A stretch of DNA of 64,000 bases from JAGLCW01 sp964427915 (GCA_964427915.1 CAYRWA010000080.1:1-64000), one strand, 5' to 3'; positions 7,536 to 15,779 are shown, counted from the first letter of the stretch. The notes: generated by a model from the sequence alone, not told the origin. Translations and numbers: made by a program.

Positions 7536-9680
7536 TCATTGAAAATAGTGCGTTAATGATTCTTGATGTAATTGTTCTATCGTTGAAATAGAAAGTTCCA
7601 TGACTCCTTCTATTATGAAACGGCTTTCAATCGTTTTTCCAATAATATCTAAAGGAGCAATATCTTTGAGTTGGTTTTGAATGCGATCCAGATATGCAGC
7701 TGGAAAGGTAATGAGATATCGACTATTGGATTCACTCATCAAGTAGGAGGCCGGAGTAAAATCCTGGAAAATCTTGTGAATATGAAGGCCTATGTGATTG
7801 GGTATCATGGATTTAACAATCGCATACCATACCCCGCCACGATCTACACTGATGCAACTTGAAATGGATGATGCAAGAACAAATTCTCGAATGACATCTT
7901 GCGTCTTTTTTTCTAGCAAGATATCAATACGTGGGATAGAATCCGTTTGAATATATTCTTTCTTTGTTTTTCCGACAACAGCACAAATCAAACCGCTTTT
8001 AGGAAAAGCAAGAATTGGTTTTGTACGAAGAGATCCTGTCCCAATCATTCCTATGACAGGAGTAGGATAAATTCTCTGTTTTTCACCTTCATTATAGAAA
8101 CTTACATTGCCAGATACCACAGGGGATTTCAAGACAGATAGAGCGTCGTTCATCCCCTTGATGCATTCGGAAAACTCCCACATTGTGTGTTCTTGTGTCG
8201 GATCACCGAAGTTCAAACAATTAGTAACAGCTGCAGGAGTAAGTCCGAGAGAAGTAATGCGCCTTGCAGCAATAGCACAAACTGTTTTTGCTCCTTCATA
8301 GGGGTTAATAGAACACAGTTCTCCTCGGCTTAGCAGGGTCATGCCTACAAAATGATCTGTCCCAGGGATATGAATGCAACTGGGTCCAAGGCCAGGTTTC
8401 TCAATTGTACTAGCATACAAAGTAGAGTCGTATTGATCATGAATCCATTTTTTTGACCCAAAATTTGGATTTTTTAGTTGCTGGCATAAAAAAGACTCAG
8501 TCTGGTTTACCGCGATACAGGATGGGACATTGGATACAGTTGTTTTGATCCGGGGATTGCGGATTGGTTTTGTTGTATTTTCTGGAGGATCAAGAAGTAG
8601 CTTGATGGGAACATTGCAATGGCATGTATCATCCGTAAAAATCTCAATGCATCCTGTTTCTGTAATAACACCAATTTCAGCGTAATCGAGCTCCCACTTA
8701 TCGAGTATTTCTTGGATCCGACCTTCTTTTCCTTGTTTTGCTATCAATAACATTCTTTCTTGTGATTCTGAAAGCATGATCTCAATAGGAGTGATCCCCG
8801 GTTCTCTTCGGGGAACTTTTTGCAAGTCAATACGAATGCCTAATTCTCCCTTGCCTGCCATTTCAACAGAAGAACTTGTTATACCAGCAGCACCCATATC
8901 TTGGATGGCTTCTACAAGATCTTCCTGAATGATTTCTAAGGTGGCTTCAATAAGCAATTTCTCCAAGAAAGGATCTCCAACTTGAACGCTTCCCTTTCTT
9001 TGTTTTCGATCCTCATCCAAAACACCAGATGCAAAGGACGCTCCATGTAATCCGTCTCTTCCAGTTTTTGCTCCAAGGTAGATAACGGTAGCCCCAGGGG
9101 TTTTGGCAATACTTCTTCGAAGATTCTTTTTATCGAGTATTCCAACAACCATCGCATTAACCAAAGGATTTTCGTCATAACAGGAAGCAAAATGTGTTTC
9201 TCCTCCTACAGTGGGAACGCCAACACAATTCCCATAGAATGAAATTCCTTCTACTACTCCATTAAGGAGATAACGAGATCGAGGAGAGCTGGGATAATCA
9301 AAATGAAGAGAGTCCATTCCTGCAATAGGTCTTGCCCCCATCGTAAAGATATCTCGAATAATACCACCTACACCTGTAGCTGCACCCTGAAAAGGCTCGA
9401 CAGCAGAAGGGTGGTTGTGACTTTCTACTTTGAAGGTTAGATAAAGGGAGTCGGTTAATCTGATAACCCCTGCATTTTCTCCAGGACCTTCGATCACTTG
9501 ATCCCCTTTTGTGTAAAGCTGGGAAAGGTATTTTTTGCTACTTCTATAACTGCAATGTTCGCTCCACATGGCTGAAAACAAACCTAGTTCAACAATTTTG
9601 GGTTCTTTTTTTAACCGACGGACAATCTCTTGATAATCGCTTGGTTGGAGATTTAGTTCTTGTAGGACTTGAGGATTCAT
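7536..9680 (-). CDS. purL: FGAM synthase, small PurL subunit
   Basis: ATP-dependent synthetic subunit of formylglycinamidine ribonucleotide synthase (step 4). 714 residues matches the short, Gram-positive/archaeal type that must assemble with PurS and PurQ, both encoded directly upstream. Conserved segments: MWSEHCSYRSSKK near residue 38, ESHNHPSAVEPFQGAATGVGG near 85-105 (opening ESHNHPS), and DMGAAGI. The frame is open to 9746, but the ATG at 9680 has GGAGG before it, begins like family members, and forms an ATGA overlap with purQ. Confidence 0.97.
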   Translation of the reverse strand: MNPQVLQELNLQPSDYQEIVRRLKKEPKIVELGLFSAMWSEHCSYRSSKKYLSQLYTKGDQVIEGPGENAGVIRLTDSLYLTFKVESHNHPSAVEPFQGAATGVGGIIRDIFTMGARPIAGMDSLHFDYPSSPRSRYLLNGVVEGISFYGNCVGVPTVGGETHFASCYDENPLVNAMVVGILDKKNLRRSIAKTPGATVIYLGAKTGRDGLHGASFASGVLDEDRKQRKGSVQVGDPFLEKLLIEATLEIIQEDLVEAIQDMGAAGITSSSVEMAGKGELGIRIDLQKVPRREPGITPIEIMLSESQERMLLIAKQGKEGRIQEILDKWELDYAEIGVITETGCIEIFTDDTCHCNVPIKLLLDPPENTTKPIRNPRIKTTVSNVPSCIAVNQTESFLCQQLKNPNFGSKKWIHDQYDSTLYASTIEKPGLGPSCIHIPGTDHFVGMTLLSRGELCSINPYEGAKTVCAIAARRITSLGLTPAAVTNCLNFGDPTQEHTMWEFSECIKGMNDALSVLKSPVVSGNVSFYNEGEKQRIYPTPVIGMIGTGSLRTKPILAFPKSGLICAVVGKTKKEYIQTDSIPRIDILLEKKTQDVIREFVLASSISSCISVDRGGVWYAIVKSMIPNHIGLHIHKIFQDFTPASYLMSESNSRYLITFPAAYLDRIQNQLKDIAPLDIIGKTIESRFIIEGVMELSISTIEQLHQESLTHYFQ

Positions 9681-10348
9681 GGTTGTGCCTCCAAATATGT
9701 GAGCAAGGATTGAAAAAGTTGCAAACCATCCGATGTTCTTGTCCAATCGGACAAAGCTCTTTCTGGGTGAGGCATTAGACCCACGACATTGTGATCTTTA
9801 TTGGATATACCAGCAATATCACAGAGGGACCCGTTTGGATTTTCTGCGTATCGAAAAACAATTTGATGATTTTCTTGAAGAGTCTGCAGGGTTAGTGGAT
9901 CAGCTTGATAGTTACCATCTTTATGTGCAATAGGTAGAGTGATGTTTTGGCCAATTGAAAAACAGTTTGTAAAGGGTGTTTGGTTGGATGTAACAAGCAA
10001 AGAAGTATCTTGGGAGATAAAACGGGTTGTTGTATTTCGAAGAAGAGTACCAGGCAAAAGACCAGATTCTGTTAAAATTTGAAAACCATTGCAAATGCCA
10101 ATGACAGGACCTCCATTGGCGGCAAACCTTTTTACTGCTTGCATAATGGGAGAATGAGATGCAATAGAGCCAGGTCGCAAATAATCACCATAAGAAAAAC
10201 CCCCTGGCAAAATGATTGCATCTGTATCAATGGCAGATTCTTTATGCCACAAAGGAACTGCCATTGCATGCAACCCTATTTCAACAGCCCTTATGGCATC
10301 TAGGTCGCAGTTCGACCCAGGGAAAATGACGACTCCAACTCTTAACAT
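9677..10348 (-). CDS. purQ: FGAM synthase, glutaminase subunit
   Basis: Class I glutamine amidotransferase that releases ammonia for PurL. 223 residues. The nucleophile is C86 in GICNGFQIL, and the remaining dyad is H194 and E196 in MPHPE. FPGSNCD at the N-terminus is typical. Overlaps purL by 4 bases (ATGA) and purS by 7, giving the order purS-purQ-purL that fits stoichiometric assembly of the complex. Confidence 0.97.
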   Translation of the reverse strand: MLRVGVVIFPGSNCDLDAIRAVEIGLHAMAVPLWHKESAIDTDAIILPGGFSYGDYLRPGSIASHSPIMQAVKRFAANGGPVIGICNGFQILTESGLLPGTLLRNTTTRFISQDTSLLVTSNQTPFTNCFSIGQNITLPIAHKDGNYQADPLTLQTLQENHQIVFRYAENPNGSLCDIAGISNKDHNVVGLMPHPERALSDWTRTSDGLQLFQSLLTYLEAQP

Positions 10349-10590
10349 GGTTCTACTTTGACAGTGTATTCTTCAGTCAAAGGATTTGCCAACAAATCTT
10401 GACACATTTTTATTCCAATATTATAGGCTTCTTCTTTAGAATTTCCGGCTAGAGTGATTACAATGTGCTTACCAATGCGTACTTGTTCTGCATTTGAATA
10501 GCCAAGGTTCAAAAGTGCATGTTGCACTGCTTTTCCTTGTGGGTCTAAAATATCTTTCTTAGGATCTACATTAATGGTTACTTTATACAT
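10342..10590 (-). CDS. purS: FGAM synthase, PurS subunit
   Basis: Small (82-residue) structural subunit needed for the PurS-PurQ-PurL complex; it helps pass ammonia from PurQ to PurL. The start MYKVTINVDPKKDILDPQG and the pattern RIGKHIVI are diagnostic. An in-frame ATG six codons upstream (10608) exists, but position 10590 has AAAGGA at a usable distance and matches family N-termini. Overlaps purQ by 7 and purB by 8 bases. Confidence 0.95.
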   Translation of the reverse strand: MYKVTINVDPKKDILDPQGKAVQHALLNLGYSNAEQVRIGKHIVITLAGNSKEEAYNIGIKMCQDLLANPLTEEYTVKVEPC

Positions 10591-11881
10591 CGATGCCAGT
10601 CCTTTCATATATATAATCTACATTTTTGAGATACGGGGAAGCAGTAAACATAGAATCTATCTCTTGGGACGATATGTAAGGTTTGATTTCGGATGAATTC
10701 TGCAAGATGTCCTTTAAGGATGTCTTGTTTTGAAAGGCTTGAAATGAAAGCTTTTGAACAAGTGCATAGGCATCTTCTCTTGAGAAACCTTTTTTAATCA
10801 ACAAAGTAAGTACTTTTTGGGATGCAAACACCCCATACGTTAACCACAGATTTTTTTCAATCTGATCCTCATGCAAGAGCAATCCATCAATGACATGTGT
10901 AAATTTTTGGATTAAATAATCAAGAGCAATGCTGCTATCAGGAAGAATAACTCTTTCAGCTGAAGAATGAGAAATATCTCGCTCATGCCATAGAGCAATG
11001 TTTTCAAAGGATGTCAGGGCATATCCCCGCAATAGTCTTGCTAGACCGCAGACACGCTCCGAAAGGATCGGATTCTTCTTATGAGGCATAGCAGAAGAAC
11101 CCTTTTGACCTTTTCCAAAAGGTTCTTGTACTTCAGCAACCTCGCTTCTCTGTAGATGACGTATTTCTGTTGCAAACTGTTCGAAGGAGCTGCCAATTAG
11201 GGCTAGTGTTGAAACATAATGAGCATGAACGTCTCTCTGGATGATTTGTGTAGCAACAGGTGCTGCAACTAAATCAAGTTCTTTTAAAACGAATTCTTCA
11301 ACCTTAGGATTTGTGTTAATAAAATTTCCTACTGCTCCGGATAGTTTTGCTTGCATGACTTCTTTTCTAACTTGCTTTAAGCGGTGCATGTTTTGCAATG
11401 TGATGGAGTACCACAAGGCAAATTTTAATCCAAAAGATGTTGGCTCTGCATGTATTCCATGGGTTCTACCAATGGTTAGAATAGTTTTGGTTTCAATGGC
11501 CTTTCTTTTGCAGACTTCAGCGAAATGGTTCAAATCTTCTAGTAGTCTGTCAACAGATTCCCTTAACTGAAGAGCCAGTCCTGTATCCAAAATATCGGAA
11601 GAAGTTGCACCCATATGTACAAACCGACCAGCTGGACCAATATTTTCTGCTACATTTGTAACGAAAGCAATGACATCATGGTGGGTTACAGATTCAATTT
11701 CTTGAATGCGATCCAATTGAAAGTCTGCTTTTTCAAGTATGAGTGCAAGATCTTGATCAGAAATTTTTCCTTCATGGTTCCAAGCTTTGCATATGGCAAG
11801 TTCAACTTGAAGCATTTGATGCGTTTTGTTTTCATCTGACCATATATGGGACATTTTTGGGTATGAATATCGAGGAATCAT
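10583..11881 (-). CDS. purB: Adenylosuccinate lyase
   Basis: Fumarase/aspartase-superfamily enzyme acting twice: SAICAR to AICAR, and adenylosuccinate to AMP, releasing fumarate. 432 residues. The superfamily signature loop GSSAMPHKKNP is present, as are TSSDILDTG and GRTHGIHAEPT (containing the catalytic-region histidine). Overlaps purA by 4 bases and purS by 8. With purA directly upstream, the IMP-to-AMP branch is placed first in the operon. Confidence 0.97.
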   Translation of the reverse strand: MIPRYSYPKMSHIWSDENKTHQMLQVELAICKAWNHEGKISDQDLALILEKADFQLDRIQEIESVTHHDVIAFVTNVAENIGPAGRFVHMGATSSDILDTGLALQLRESVDRLLEDLNHFAEVCKRKAIETKTILTIGRTHGIHAEPTSFGLKFALWYSITLQNMHRLKQVRKEVMQAKLSGAVGNFINTNPKVEEFVLKELDLVAAPVATQIIQRDVHAHYVSTLALIGSSFEQFATEIRHLQRSEVAEVQEPFGKGQKGSSAMPHKKNPILSERVCGLARLLRGYALTSFENIALWHERDISHSSAERVILPDSSIALDYLIQKFTHVIDGLLLHEDQIEKNLWLTYGVFASQKVLTLLIKKGFSREDAYALVQKLSFQAFQNKTSLKDILQNSSEIKPYISSQEIDSMFTASPYLKNVDYIYERTGIDV

Positions 11882-13131
11882 TTATGAATTGTCTCCTTTT
11901 CTCCAGGACCAACAGAGATAATATTAATAGGGCATGCCATTGTATCTTCAATAAACTGAATGTAATGCTTTGCATTAGGAGGAAGATCTTCCCAGGTTTT
12001 ACAATGCCTTGTGGGCTCATTCCAGCCAGGAAAAGTCTGATAGATTAAGTCAGTTTCAGAGAATGTAGGAGAAAATCCATGTTTATACCCTGTGCAAATA
12101 GATATGTCAGAAAAAGAGTCCAAAACATCCAATTTCATGAGTGCTAACGAAGTAGCTCCATTCAAATCAATGGCGTATTGTAAGGCAGGAAGATCCAGCC
12201 AACCACAGCGTCTTGGACGGCCAGTTGTAGCACCAAATTCATGACCTTCTTTGGCAAGTTTTTCACCAATTTCATTCTTTTGTTCTGTGGGGAAGGGTCC
12301 TTCTCCTACTCTTGTTACGTATGCCTTGACGATGCCCAGTACATGACGAATACTAGAAGGTGGAACTCCGGCTCCAGTAGTAGCACCACCAATGGTGGTA
12401 GGAGAAGATGTTACGTAAGGGTAAGATCCGTAATTAATATCTAGCAATGTTCCCTGAGCTCCTTCAAAGAGAATACCTTTTTCTTTTTTGATGGCATTTC
12501 TAAGAATTGATCCAGTGTCTGCAATCATGGATTGTAGATTTGTAGCATACATCAAGTAGTCATCGCAGATTTTTTGTGCATCTAATCGAATGGGTTCTTG
12601 GCTGATTTGATTAAGGAAAACTTCTTTTTCTTTAATAGCTGCTTCTAATTCTTTCAAAAAAGTTACAGGTTGCAACATGGATCGCATCCGAATCCCGGTT
12701 CTATTAATTTTGTCCCCATAAACAGGTCCTATGCCACGTTTTGTTGTACCAATTTTGCAAGAACGGTTTTTCTCCAAAATTGTATCCATTTCTATGTGCC
12801 AAGGAAATATTATGTGAGCGTTTTCGCTGATATAGAGACGACTTTGGACAGAGTCAGTAAGGTGGTTTGCTTCTTGAATTTCATCCCAAAGAATTCGAGG
12901 ATCAACGACAGTGCCATCTCCAATAATGCCGATAACAGAAGGATGAAGAATACCCGAGGGAAGGATATGAAAAACAAAAGACTGGTTGTTTTGTACGATG
13001 GTGTGACCTGCGTTATTGCCACCATTAAAACGAACAACATAGGCAAAATCGCTAGATAGTCGATGTACAATTTTTCCTTTTCCTTCGTCCCCCCATTGCA
13101 TACCAACAATACCCAATGTATTACACATCAT
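11878..13131 (-). CDS. purA: Adenylosuccinate synthetase
   Basis: GTP-dependent enzyme joining IMP and aspartate (first step to AMP). 417 residues with start at 13131. N-terminal QWGDEGKGK carries the catalytic aspartate at residue 15, followed by NNAGHTI; GTKRGIGP and the C-terminal GPGE/guanine-binding region are present. Start choice: two adjacent ATG codons (13131 and 13128) follow AAGGAG; 13131 is 5 bases from it and 13128 is 8, so either may be used. The frame is open to 13152 but that start would lie before the Shine-Dalgarno. First gene of the purine operon. Confidence 0.96.
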   Translation of the reverse strand: MMCNTLGIVGMQWGDEGKGKIVHRLSSDFAYVVRFNGGNNAGHTIVQNNQSFVFHILPSGILHPSVIGIIGDGTVVDPRILWDEIQEANHLTDSVQSRLYISENAHIIFPWHIEMDTILEKNRSCKIGTTKRGIGPVYGDKINRTGIRMRSMLQPVTFLKELEAAIKEKEVFLNQISQEPIRLDAQKICDDYLMYATNLQSMIADTGSILRNAIKKEKGILFEGAQGTLLDINYGSYPYVTSSPTTIGGATTGAGVPPSSIRHVLGIVKAYVTRVGEGPFPTEQKNEIGEKLAKEGHEFGATTGRPRRCGWLDLPALQYAIDLNGATSLALMKLDVLDSFSDISICTGYKHGFSPTFSETDLIYQTFPGWNEPTRHCKTWEDLPPNAKHYIQFIEDTMACPINIISVGPGEKETIHK

Positions 13132-13163
13132 ATTCACTCCTTGTAAAATCAACTACTCCTACT

Positions 13164-13191
13164 AGTATACGAAAGGAGAGAGCGATATAAA
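13164..13191 (-). promoter_or_regulatory. Probable promoter of the purine operon
   Basis: Reading the minus strand: TTTATA (13191-13186), 16-base spacer, TATACT (13169-13164). Start would be near 13157, leaving a leader of about 25 bases before purA with AAGGAG. That is too short for a purine riboswitch. The -35 matches consensus at only 4 of 6 bases. Confidence 0.45.
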
Positions 13192-13221
13192 GCATAATTC
13201 GTATCGAAATTGTTGTTTTTA

Positions 13222-13251
13222 CATTTGACAAATGAACTGTTAGGATACAAT
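13222..13251 (+). promoter_or_regulatory. Promoter with overlapping 13-bp palindrome
   Basis: TTGACA (13225-13230), 15-base spacer, TACAAT (13246-13251), driving the small-protein/atp remnant genes. The -35 lies inside a perfect odd palindrome, CATTTG-A-CAAATG (13222-13234). The palindrome sits between two divergent promoters and could be an operator; this is inference. Confidence 0.5.
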
Positions 13252-13274
13252 AGATTTTTGTTAGGATTTCATTT

Positions 13275-13436
13275 ATGGCAAACAAAATGTATTGGATTTT
13301 AATCATTTTATCAGTTTTATACGGAATTTGCGTTACCCTACTCGCTAGTAAGGTTTATTACAAGGCTATGCAGAGGAGTATTCAGCGGAGAAGAATGAAT
13401 CCGCTTTTTCAGCTATTATTTCCATTCTTGGAATAA
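13275..13436 (+). CDS. Small single-span membrane protein (hypothetical)
   Basis: A 53-residue reading frame too short for many gene finders. Residues 4-24 form one hydrophobic helix (YWILIILSVLYG...), followed by a basic tail (QRSIQRRRM). AGGA lies 8 bases before the ATG and a promoter is 24 bases upstream. I do not recognise the family. Its end overlaps, in another frame, sequence that encodes an AtpD-like C-terminus, so it may be an expressed small protein, a leader, or a chance frame created when atpD was truncated. Confidence 0.4.
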   Translation: MANKMYWILIILSVLYGICVTLLASKVYYKAMQRSIQRRRMNPLFQLLFPFLE

Positions 13437-13675
13437 GCGAGCTATCTGACGAAGATCGAATGACAGTATACCGAGCAAGGAGAATTCAAAAATTCCTATC
13501 GCAACCTTTTTTTGTTGCAGAAAAGTATTCTGGAAAAGAAGGTAGATATGTTTCTATTTCACAAAGCGTAGAGGGTTTTGCTCAAATTGTAGATGGAAGA
13601 TGCGATGCTATTCCGGAAGACTTGTTCTATATGGCAGGAACCATCGATGAAGTCTGGGAGAGATTTAAAAAATGA
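13352..13675 (+). pseudogene. atpD: AtpD (F1 beta subunit) C-terminal remnant
   Basis: Frame 13352-13675 encodes about 107 residues matching only the C-terminal helical domain of ATP synthase beta: ILGISELSDEDRMTVYRARR, then FLSQPFFVAEKY, GRYVSI and EDLFYMAGTIDEV. The nucleotide-binding domain (Walker A, DELSEED-containing bulk) is absent; a stop lies at 13349 and there is no ATG before 13460. The segment just before IISILG carries roughly ten extra residues compared with normal AtpD. It ends in an ATGA overlap with atpC, exactly as in an intact operon. Either a decayed operon end or, if translated from 13460, a 71-residue fragment. A -1 slip on the T run at 13405-13409 could fuse it to the preceding small membrane frame. 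Confidence 0.7.
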
Positions 13676-13959
13676 GATTTCGGATGGTACTACCAGAAGG
13701 GAAAACGTATACCAATGAAACAGATTCGATTATTATTCCTTTGATGGATGGTCTAGCTGGAATCAAAAAAGGTCACAGTCCAATGCTAGCAGAGTTAGCT
13801 GATGGTATTATTACGCTGCGCTTAACCAAGAAACAGCCCACAATCATTCAATATTATGTACAAAATGCCATGATTGAAGTGTTAGATGATCAAATCACGG
13901 TTCTTACAGATCAAGTAGAAGTTTTATCTAAGGATACGAACAAAACTTCCATTATGTAG
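13672..13959 (+). CDS. atpC: ATP synthase epsilon subunit, short form
   Basis: A 95-residue protein matching the N-terminal beta-sandwich domain of F1 epsilon (TDSIIIPLMDGLAGIKKGHSP is the family's vPg.dGe.GvlpgHaP region, first 20 residues; later ITVLTDQVE). The usual C-terminal two-helix domain (about 45 residues, inhibitory in many bacteria) is missing. Preceded only by the atpD remnant; no atpA, atpG, atpH or Fo genes are nearby. Whether it still serves an ATP synthase encoded elsewhere cannot be told. Its last 36 bases overlap the 3' end of the convergent pduL-like gene. Confidence 0.8.
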   Translation: MRFRMVLPEGKTYTNETDSIIIPLMDGLAGIKKGHSPMLAELADGIITLRLTKKQPTIIQYYVQNAMIEVLDDQITVLTDQVEVLSKDTNKTSIM

Positions 13960-14499
13960 GCCTGCAGCATTAGCTTCATCAGTATCAATATGAAAATCAA
14001 GTGTGAAATCTTCTCGAATCCTTACCATTACATTGTTAAATATGACAGATCTTGGTCCTTCTGTTTCGACGGATACAATTTGCTTATCCTTTACTTCTAA
14101 TTGGCCTGCTGTTGTAGGATTCATATGAATATGTCGAAGCGGTATAATGACCCCTTGAGTAATATAGGTAAAACCGTTGGGTCCGACAATTAATACTCCT
14201 GGTGTACCAGCAATATCACCAGATTCACGAAAAGGAGCACGGATTCCAAGAGTGAAACTATCTGTTACCGATATTTCAACTTGGGTTGCACTTCTTTCTG
14301 GGCCTAAAATACGGACATTTTCAATTTGACCTTTGACGGATACCAATTTTACAGTTTCTTCACAGGCAAATTGTCCTGTTTGTGATAAATCCTTTTTTGG
14401 AGACAAACAATAGTCCTTCCCAAAAAGAATGGCCAAATCCTCTTTGCTAACATGAATATGTCGATTTGAAATCCCACATGGAATTCGTGCATCATTCAT
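13924..14499 (-). CDS. pduL: PduL-type phosphate acyltransferase
   Basis: Transfers acyl groups between CoA and phosphate (acetyl- or propanoyl-phosphate formation). 191 residues, without an obvious microcompartment-targeting N-terminal extension. The zinc-binding histidine motifs are visible: NRHIHVSKEDL near the start and PLRHIHMNP about residue 121, with the final FHIDTDEANAAGL segment typical of the family. AAAGGAG precedes the ATG. No pdu/eut shell genes are nearby, so it probably acts as a housekeeping phosphotransacetylase feeding acetate kinase; that role is inference. Confidence 0.92.
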   Translation of the reverse strand: MNDARIPCGISNRHIHVSKEDLAILFGKDYCLSPKKDLSQTGQFACEETVKLVSVKGQIENVRILGPERSATQVEISVTDSFTLGIRAPFRESGDIAGTPGVLIVGPNGFTYITQGVIIPLRHIHMNPTTAGQLEVKDKQIVSVETEGPRSVIFNNVMVRIREDFTLDFHIDTDEANAAGLHNGSFVRILR

Positions 14500-15019
14500 A
14501 ATAAACTCCTTTTACTGCTGTATTATTATCGAGCGCTAATTGAATGTAGTGTTGAGCTGATTGCTTAATTCTTGTAATTTCTTCTTCTGTTAAGCCCCGT
14601 ATTCTTTTGGCAGGAGATCCAAGGATGAGTGAACCATCGGGAAATGTTTTTTTCTCTGTAATCAAAGATCCTGCTCCGACCAAGGAATTTTTCCCAATGA
14701 CTGCATCGTCAAGAATGATACTCCCCATGCCTATTAGAGAACAACTTCCTATAGAACAACCATGCAAAACAACCCCATGTCCAACAGTTACATTGTCTCC
14801 AATCCATACAGGTCCGTTCTCTTTTACGTGAAGAGAGCATAGTTCTTGGATGTTACTACCTTCCCCAATTGTGATTTTTGCTAAATCTGCTCGAAGGACA
14901 GAACCATACCAAATACTACTGTTTTGTTTGGCTTCAACATCCCCTATGATCGTACAGTTTGGAGCTATAAAGCAACAATTTTTGACAACAGGTGTCCAGC
15001 TTTTAAAAGAACAAATCAT
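14492..15019 (-). CDS. Gamma-carbonic anhydrase-like hexapeptide-repeat protein
   Basis: A 175-residue left-handed beta-helix protein of the YrdA/CamH type. Hexapeptide repeats run through residues 12-135 (for example IGEGSN, IGDNVTVG, IGSCSLIG). The three zinc-ligand histidines of the family are in place: H64 (SLHV), H81 and H86 (GHGVVLHG). Catalytic carbonic anhydrase activity is not proven for many such proteins. GAGGT precedes the ATG. Overlaps pduL by 8 bases, so the two form a short operon. Confidence 0.9.
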   Translation of the reverse strand: MICSFKSWTPVVKNCCFIAPNCTIIGDVEAKQNSSIWYGSVLRADLAKITIGEGSNIQELCSLHVKENGPVWIGDNVTVGHGVVLHGCSIGSCSLIGMGSIILDDAVIGKNSLVGAGSLITEKKTFPDGSLILGSPAKRIRGLTEEEITRIKQSAQHYIQLALDNNTAVKGVYYE

Positions 15020-15050
15020 TCTTTACCTCATTTCAAAAAAATACCACATA

Positions 15051-15079
15051 AGTATTAGCAAATGTTCTTAACTTGTAAA
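15051..15079 (-). promoter_or_regulatory. Possible promoter of the gamma-carbonic anhydrase/pduL pair
   Basis: Minus strand: TTTACA (15079-15074), 17-base spacer, AATACT (15056-15051). Each hexamer matches consensus at 4-5 of 6. The start would be about 25 bases before the ATG at 15019. Confidence 0.4.
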
Positions 15080-15130
15080 GATGGAAAATGTAACTACTTT
15101 TTCTGAAATGCGAATCGAATGTCAATTCCT

Positions 15131-15157
15131 TTGCATAAACAGTAAATATAGTATAAT
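15131..15157 (+). promoter_or_regulatory. Promoter of the 6S RNA gene
   Basis: Perfect TATAAT at 15152-15157 with TTGCAT at 15131-15136 (15-base spacer, short). Transcription would begin near 15164-15166, right at the closing stem of the 6S RNA. Confidence 0.6.
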
Positions 15158-15165
15158 AAGTATAT

Positions 15166-15338
15166 ACCCTGCGGTGGTTGTTGTGAATGTAGGCTACGAC
15201 GCTAAATGATGAGTTAACCGGTTGCAATTTGCTCGGAGAGGCACCTTTGGAAACATTGGTACCCGAACAGCATTTTAATTCCAATATTAGTGCTAATGCG
15301 GTTAATGGGCCTTCATTTAGACGCCATCACGGGGTTTT
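15166..15338 (+). ncRNA. ssrS: 6S RNA
   Basis: About 173 bases that fold like 6S RNA, the RNA polymerase-sigma70 binding regulator. The 5' CCCTGCGGTGG pairs with the 3' CCATCACGGGG with one mismatch, giving the closing stem. The 3' half contains the Firmicutes-like GCTAATGCGG ... GGGCC ... GACGCC ... TCACGGGG pattern, and a T run follows (15335-15339), consistent with transcript end. No credible protein frame covers it. Ends are estimated from the stem and promoter. Confidence 0.78.
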
Positions 15339-15356
15339 TAGTTTGGAGTGCATCAT

Positions 15357-15779
15357 ATGATACGTAAGGCTATTGTAAAAAGAGTTGTTGGAAAGAGTGG
15401 TTGGGTTTCGTTGTTTGACTCCAACCAACAAACTGCAATGGATTGCTCTTCTGGGAATCAATGTAGTTCCTGTCATATGGATTGCAAAAAGACAAGTCTT
15501 GTTTTTGTTGATGATATGCTAGATGCACAAGAAGGAGATATGGTTGAACTCTATATTCAAAACGGTTCTTTTTTGGTTGCTACCATGATTAGTCTCCTTT
15601 TCCCTTTGATAATGCTTGTGATTGGGATTCTTCTTGGACAAGGTGTCCTATATAAACAATTTATTTTTGGAAGTGCCTTTTTTCTTATTGCTGTGGGTGT
15701 TGCTTATATATACGATAAGCGATTTAAAGCTTCAATTCGAGTTTCTAGTATCATTGAGAGGTATTATGAAAAAGAATGA
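15357..15779 (+). CDS. RseC/MucC family membrane protein
   Basis: A 140-residue protein of the SoxR-reducing/RseC family. N-terminal soluble part about 1-75 with four cysteines in CSSGNQCSSCHMDC, a feature of the family, followed by two membrane helices (about residues 78-97 and 101-119) and a short C-terminal tail. In other bacteria it is linked to Rnf-type electron transport or sigma-E control; neither partner is visible here. GGAG at 15345-15348 fits ATG 15357; a GTG at 15348 in frame is less likely. Confidence 0.8.
   Translation: MIRKAIVKRVVGKSGWVSLFDSNQQTAMDCSSGNQCSSCHMDCKKTSLVFVDDMLDAQEGDMVELYIQNGSFLVATMISLLFPLIMLVIGILLGQGVLYKQFIFGSAFFLIAVGVAYIYDKRFKASIRVSSIIERYYEKE

Noticed and set aside
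13132..13163. Purine riboswitch in the purA leader
   Set aside because: The leader is only about 25 bases, too short for an aptamer.
15033..15284. 83-residue minus-strand frame over the 6S RNA
   Set aside because: The sequence is better explained by the 6S fold and promoters; no family resemblance.
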